Of a stretch of DNA of 9,333 nucleotides, positions 6,138 to 9,333 are shown piece by piece (position 1 is the first letter of the stretch; each line of letters begins with the position of its first letter). A model generated the notes under the pieces. It did no database searches. It worked only from the letters and a program-made list of their open reading frames with translations, and was not told the DNA's origin. The position numbers were made by a program, and so were the translations under genes. Source of the DNA: Verrucomicrobiota bacterium (lineage in GTDB: Bacteria > Verrucomicrobiota > Verrucomicrobiia > Limisphaerales > J093). The DNA lies in contig JARYMD010000164.1 in the NCBI GenBank assembly GCA_029907285.1, positions 1 through 9,333 of the forward strand, read 5' to 3'.

Positions 6138-6812
6138 CAAGAACTCTGCAAACCTGTAATCAAGCTCATCGTTGATGTCGATTGACCGTTCGCGCGGCAT
6201 CACATAGCCCCGGCAATCAGCGCCTATAATCTGTCCTGACTCGATGACATGACGGCGCGTGGCATAAACGGCGCAATTTCGGACATACAACACTGGCAGC
6301 TCATGCGCAGCCATCCGACCGCGCTCTTCCTCGAGGTACGGCAAAAGCATGTCGCCTTGCATGATCTTCAGTTTCACCGGATGGATCGCGTGGTCGAGTC
6401 GGACCACCGACACCGCGGTGTCGGCGCCTGTGCGGAGCAGCAGTTGCACAGTGGCATCAATGTCTTCGGCCAGGGTCAGAGGCGAGCTCGGCTGCAGTAT
6501 TACTGTGACGCTGAACGGTTCTTCACCGCGCTGTTCCAGAGAAACAAGCGCGTGTCTGACGTATTCAATCGCCGGCGATGTATCGGCCGCGAGATCGGCG
6601 GGTCTTTCGAGGGCAATCCGGGGATCGTATCGCGTGGCAAGCGCCAGCACCTCGGGATCGTCGGAAGAAACAACAATGCGGTCGAGCGACCGCGCTTTGC
6701 GCGCGGCTTCGATGACCCAGCAAACCATCGGTTTGCCCCCGAGCGGCAGAATGTTTTTGCGCGGCAGCCGCTTCGACCCCGCGCGCGCGGGTATTATGCC
6801 AAGTGTTCGCAT
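6105..6812 (-). CDS. neuA: Acylneuraminate (nonulosonate) cytidylyltransferase, NeuA-type
   Basis: Activates a nonulosonic acid (sialic, legionaminic, pseudaminic or KDN type; the substrate cannot be told from sequence) with CTP to the CMP-sugar used by glycosyltransferases. It has 235 residues, normal for the single-domain enzyme. Motifs: the CTP-binding IPARAGSKRLPRKN (7-20), VVSSDDPEVL (47-56), LQPSSPL (106-112), YVRNCAVYATRR (176-187) and the metal-binding IDINDELDY (211-219). ATG at 6812 gives the family N-terminus; GAGGG lies about 17 bases upstream, too far to be a convincing ribosome binding site. The last nine codons or so (LVERCGLNVAR region) and the TGA lie inside the heptamer array at 6103-6137, so the C-terminal tail is repeat-derived. 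A 1-kb gap with repeats separates it from the dehydrogenase upstream. The NeuC-type gene nearby supports the pathway; neuB is not seen. Confidence 0.94.
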   Translation of the reverse strand: MRTLGIIPARAGSKRLPRKNILPLGGKPMVCWVIEAARKARSLDRIVVSSDDPEVLALATRYDPRIALERPADLAADTSPAIEYVRHALVSLEQRGEEPFSVTVILQPSSPLTLAEDIDATVQLLLRTGADTAVSVVRLDHAIHPVKLKIMQGDMLLPYLEEERGRMAAHELPVLYVRNCAVYATRRHVIESGQIIGADCRGYVMPRERSIDINDELDYRFAEFLVERCGLNVAR

Positions 6813-7079
6813 CGGACCGGGATTGAACCCTCACATTTCGCAGCCCGGCGTGGCCGGAACCAAAGGGCCTGACGGGCAGTGCCCCAGCCATTGGACGCCC
6901 GCGGGCTGTCGCACGCGCCGGCCTGCGAAATATCTGCTGCGACTCCGTCGCCAGGAAAAGCGCTCTGATGCAGCTTCCACTGCATGCAGCGTTGCCAGAC
7001 TAACTCCCAACCACATCCAACTCGTCCACCCAAATGCGGCACCCTAACAGCCAAGGGCGTGAAAACGTTGCTGTGATAG
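6813..7079. other. Gene-free stretch upstream of the cytidylyltransferase
   Basis: No credible gene. It contains a perfect hairpin CCGGC-GTG-GCCGG (6845-6857) and, on the minus strand, GGGTTCAATCCC (6825-6836), which looks like a tRNA T-loop but has no matching arms. A promoter for the gene at 6812 may lie here, but I see no convincing -35/-10 pair. Confidence 0.4.
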
Positions 7080-7499
7080 TCCGGGCTTTCAGCCCTTGGA
7101 TTGTGGGAAGTGATGTCGAGATGGCCCTTGTCGTGGGGCTTCGCCCCACGCTGGTATGGGCCGCGCCGTTGGCGCTTTGATGACCGACCAAGACAACTCT
7201 GTTGTGCATGGTGGCGCAGTTGATTGTTTAAGGCGTAAACGCCCTTCAGTGTGTTCGAGACCGTTGGTGTTCCTGAACCAGTAACTCGAGGGCCGAAGGC
7301 CCGGCCCCATACCAGCCTGGGCCAGCTGCATATTCCGACGCAATTCGGACAGTTTTTCGGTGTCGTCGGATTGGTGTCCGGAATGAATCGGAACGCTGTC
7401 CGAAATGGATTGGAACGGTGTCCGAATTCATCGGAATACGCAGCCAGCGGCCCAGGTGACAGATGCCAGGTCAGTATCAACAAGGGCTGAAAGCCCGGA
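7080..7499. repeat. 420-bp hairpin-rich block bounded by a perfect 19-bp inverted repeat
   Basis: TCCGGGCTTTCAGCCCTTG (7080-7098) is the exact reverse complement of 7481-7499. Inside are perfect hairpins: CGTGGGGC-TTC-GCCCCACG (7132-7150), GCGCC-GTT-GGCGC (7163-7175), GGCG-TAAA-CGCC (7232-7243) and GGGCC-GAA-GGCCC (7290-7302). GCTGGTATGGGCC (7151-7163) is inverted relative to GGCCCCATACCAGC (7303-7316). Similar GGGCTGAAAGCCC units are, from memory, frequent in Planctomycetota and Verrucomicrobiota. There is no transposase, so the block is at most a non-autonomous element or a mosaic of palindromic repeats. No reading frame in it looks like a real gene. Confidence 0.65.
7366..7440 (+). repeat. 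22-bp tandem repeat, 3.5 units
   Basis: Units start at 7366, 7388, 7410 and 7431 (TCGGATTGGTGTCCGGAATG, TCGGAACGCTGTCCGAAATG, TTGGAACGGTGTCCGAATTC, TCGGAATACG). Each joins TCGGAA-like and TTCGGAC-like half sites, so each unit is partly self-complementary. The array lies inside the 420-bp hairpin block. A more diverged unit (TTCGGACAG...TTCGGTGTC) precedes it. Confidence 0.7.
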
Positions 7500-7535
7500 T
7501 CATGCAAGTTTCCCGACGGTTAACTATTCGAGAAC

Positions 7536-7563
7536 GTTCAACGTACAACGCTCAACGTTCAAC
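7536..7563 (+). repeat. Isolated heptamer array (GTTCAAC)4
   Basis: Four units: GTTCAAC, GTACAAC, GCTCAAC, GTTCAAC. This is the same heptamer family as in the 190-bp modules, but without the module core. It lies 90 bp downstream of the dehydrogenase stop and reads as GTTGAAC in the direction of transcription. Confidence 0.7.
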
Positions 7564-7595
7564 CGGGACACGAAAACACGAACCGAATAACAACA

Positions 7596-7621
7596 CAAAG
7601 CGCTGGCTTGCCGCCGCTTTG
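7596..7621 (-). terminator. Weak possible terminator after the dehydrogenase
   Basis: On the minus strand, CAAAGCG and CGCTTTG form a 7-bp stem around a 12-nt loop, beginning 31 bases after the stop. It is followed by TGTTGTTATT rather than a clean T tract. This could equally be a chance palindrome. Confidence 0.2.
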
Positions 7622-7652
7622 CCGGCCTCCACTTCGTGGCGCATCGCCCGTT

Positions 7653-8615
7653 TCAAGTTTCCGGTTTCCCCAATCGTTTCCAAGCCTCGCGCACCTTGTG
7701 TGCAAGAAAAACCTCTGTTTTCTCGAATGATTCGACCGTGTTGCCGCCGATATGCGGAGTAATGATGAGGTTGTCGTGCTCACGCGCATAAGCAACCAAG
7801 GGATTGTCAGCACGGATGTCCGGTTCGCCGTGGAGCACGTCGAGGGCGGCGCCCGCGAGTTTTCCGGTTCGCAAAGCGTCCAACAACGCAAACTCATCGA
7901 TCACGCCGCCCCTCGACGTATTGACCAGTACAGCGCCCCGTTTCATTGCTGAGAAAACTCCGGCGTTTATCAAGTGCCGCGTTTCGGCACTATAACTCAC
8001 ATGGACGCTTACAACGTCAGCCTGGCTGACCGCATCTGGCAACGTGGCCACGGGTTCAGCAAGATCCTCAGGGAATGCTTGATAAGGATCAAACCCGATA
8101 ACTCTCGTCCCAAAAGCTCTGAAGTATCCGGCCGTGATCCGGCCCAAACGGCCCATACCAATGACCGCTACTGTCTTGCCATACAGCTCGCGGCCCTGAA
8201 ACTGATCCCGATCCCAGTGACCCCCGAGGACGGACAGACACGCCGCGGGCAACCTGCGAAGCAGAGCAAGAGCGAGTGCGACCGTCAGCTCTGCGGTGGC
8301 TCGGATCTCGCGCAGGAACTCCGTTTCGCCACGCAGACTGACAACGGCAATACCGGCCGCCTTGCACGCCTCGAGGTCAATGTGATCAAGGCCCGTCACC
8401 GGGGTGGCAACAATCCGACATCGAGCAGGCGGGCGAACCGTTTCAGACGTCACACGGAAACCAAGTCGCAGCCAGACGATGTCGTAATTCTCGAACGCTG
8501 CTCTGAGCGAGTCACAAGTGGGGCGGCGCGCATCGACCTCCGCCCATTCAGTCAATGCCGCGAGCGCGCGCGGACTGAATCGGTCGGGCTCAGCAATCAG
8601 AATCTTGGGACGCAT
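7653..8615 (-). CDS. D-isomer-specific 2-hydroxyacid dehydrogenase (phosphoglycerate dehydrogenase-like)
   Basis: An NAD-dependent dehydrogenase of the D-2-hydroxyacid family, interconverting a 2-oxoacid and a D-2-hydroxyacid; the actual substrate is unknown. It has 320 residues and two linked Rossmann-like domains, and lacks the C-terminal ACT domain of classical SerA. Visible: the substrate-loop segment PVTGLDHIDLEACKAAGI (72-89), the NAD-binding VIGMGRLGRI (151-160) with the acidic IGFDP (Asp176) that favours NAD over NADP, and the catalytic set Arg235 (NTSRGGVID), Glu264 (LHGEPD) and His288 (TPHIGG). I chose ATG at 8615 (MRPKILIAEPDRF); an in-frame TTG at 8624 would add three residues. 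The upstream NeuC-type gene ends 48 bp before the start, so the two are probably co-transcribed. A role in modifying or supplying a nonulosonate or its acyl group is inference from context. Confidence 0.93.
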   Translation of the reverse strand: MRPKILIAEPDRFSPRALAALTEWAEVDARRPTCDSLRAAFENYDIVWLRLGFRVTSETVRPPARCRIVATPVTGLDHIDLEACKAAGIAVVSLRGETEFLREIRATAELTVALALALLRRLPAACLSVLGGHWDRDQFQGRELYGKTVAVIGMGRLGRITAGYFRAFGTRVIGFDPYQAFPEDLAEPVATLPDAVSQADVVSVHVSYSAETRHLINAGVFSAMKRGAVLVNTSRGGVIDEFALLDALRTGKLAGAALDVLHGEPDIRADNPLVAYAREHDNLIITPHIGGNTVESFEKTEVFLAHKVREAWKRLGKPET

Positions 8616-8663
8616 GGGGTACAAGGACCAAAAGCCTCATGGGCTTGCATCGGGAGCATCGCG

Positions 8664-9333
8664 TCAATACGCAAGCCGTTTCTCGAATGTCGGCTCGATT
8701 TGCGCGAGGAGATCGGCGATTCGCCGGCCCGCCAGGCCGTCGCCGTAGAGCGTATCGGACGGGTACCTGCCGTTGCTCATCTGCTGCGCGACAGCAGCGT
8801 GGATTTCAGCAGGGTCGTAACTGACATCAATCACGTTCCGCCCGCGTTCGCGCCCGGCCTGTCGGGTGCCGATGTTCACCACAGGCACGCCAAGGTATGA
8901 GCATTCGCGAATCCCGACGCTGCTGTTCCCGACCAGACAGCGTGAGTGATAAAGAAGCTTCAGGAAATCGCGGCCTTCCATGTTCTTGAAGAAATGGAGG
9001 TTCGCTTCGGGGTGATATTCGCGAAATGCTCGGATGCCTTTCGAGGTGCCGTCAGACCCGGCATCGACGTTCGGCCAAAACCAGAGCGCCGGATAACTCA
9101 AGCGGTGCACGACTTCGAGCAACTGGGTCACCTGCTGGCGCGCAAGGTGATGTTCAGTTGTGACAGGATGTTGCACCACGACGAGATAACCGTTGCTCAG
9201 GTCCACGGGCCGGCCAACGCCGCCGTACCTTTTGAAAGGATCAAAATCCAACGCGGGATTGCGGAGCACTTCAGCCGCCAAATCTATGGACGGACAGCCC
9301 GTGACAAAGATTCTGCGCGTGTCTTCGCCCATG
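8664..9333 (-). CDS. neuC: UDP-N-acetylglucosamine 2-epimerase (hydrolysing), NeuC-type, C-terminal part
   Basis: Converts UDP-GlcNAc (or a relative) to free ManNAc plus UDP, the entry step to sialic-type nonulosonic acids. Only the last 222 residues or so are in the window; the family is usually 370-400 long, so the start lies to the right. The Met codon at 9330-9332 is almost certainly internal. Visible: RIFVTGCPSIDLAAE (7-21), QHPVTTE (54-60), the UDP-site segment WPNVDAGSDGTSKGI (86-100), VGNSSVGIREC (134-144), and LGVPVVNIGTRQAGRERGRN (147-166), which carries the conserved G-x-RQxGR element. These are typical of the hydrolysing group (NeuC, LegG, SiaA) rather than the non-hydrolysing WecB. 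The stop is at 8664-8666, with the dehydrogenase following 48 bp downstream. LegG, which uses a different nucleotide sugar, cannot be excluded. Confidence 0.93.
   Translation of the reverse strand, partial: MGEDTRRIFVTGCPSIDLAAEVLRNPALDFDPFKRYGGVGRPVDLSNGYLVVVQHPVTTEHHLARQQVTQLLEVVHRLSYPALWFWPNVDAGSDGTSKGIRAFREYHPEANLHFFKNMEGRDFLKLLYHSRCLVGNSSVGIRECSYLGVPVVNIGTRQAGRERGRNVIDVSYDPAEIHAAVAQQMSNGRYPSDTLYGDGLAGRRIADLLAQIEPTFEKRLAY

Noticed and set aside
6813..6930. Minus-strand GGGTTCAATCCC resembling the T-loop of a tRNA
   Set aside because: The T-stem has only two or three pairs, and no matching acceptor or anticodon arm is found within tRNA distance.
6794..7507. Long minus-strand open frame of about 237 codons
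   Set aside because: It runs through hairpins, tandem repeats and the start of the cytidylyltransferase, and its translation has no domain-like pattern.

Overview
All recognisable genes lie on the minus strand, so transcription runs from the right end of the window to the left. The content is a cell-surface polysaccharide locus. From right to left it holds: the C-terminal part of a NeuC-type UDP-GlcNAc 2-epimerase (8664-9333), a D-isomer 2-hydroxyacid dehydrogenase (7653-8615), an acylneuraminate cytidylyltransferase (6105-6812), dTDP-glucose 4,6-dehydratase RfbB (4703-5758), glucose-1-phosphate thymidylyltransferase RfbA (3635-4510), a coiled-coil protein with a PD-(D/E)XK-like C-terminal domain (2107-3042), and a decayed AlgI-type MBOAT O-acyltransferase (1-1345). 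The set suggests a nonulosonic (sialic-like) acid branch, a dTDP-deoxyhexose branch and a former O-acetylation step. NeuB, RfbC, RfbD and glycosyltransferases are not in the window.

The second theme is repetitive DNA. Apart from the 48-bp gap between the epimerase and the dehydrogenase, every gap contains repeats, and several families are mixed: imperfect GTTCAAC heptamer arrays; a module of about 190 bp that includes those arrays plus hairpins (1501-2079, 3115-3196, and 5831-6137 in reverse orientation); REP-like palindromes with CTGCGGAC/GTCCGCAG or GCCGAC/GTCGGC stems (3197-3474, 4545-4674, 5796-5811); a 420-bp hairpin-rich block bounded by a perfect 19-bp inverted repeat (7080-7499); and a 22-bp tandem repeat (7366-7440). 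The last codons of the cytidylyltransferase lie inside one heptamer array, and rfbA sits between two near-identical 130-bp cassettes.

Organism: moderately GC-rich DNA with few clear Shine-Dalgarno sequences. From memory, such repeats are common in Verrucomicrobiota (Pedosphaera/Limisphaera relatives) and some Planctomycetota. Verrucomicrobiota is an inference only; no rRNA or phylogenetic marker is present.

I do not see a defence system, CRISPR array, tRNA, rRNA or intact transposase. The most notable material is the repeat architecture and its effect on gene ends and gene integrity.
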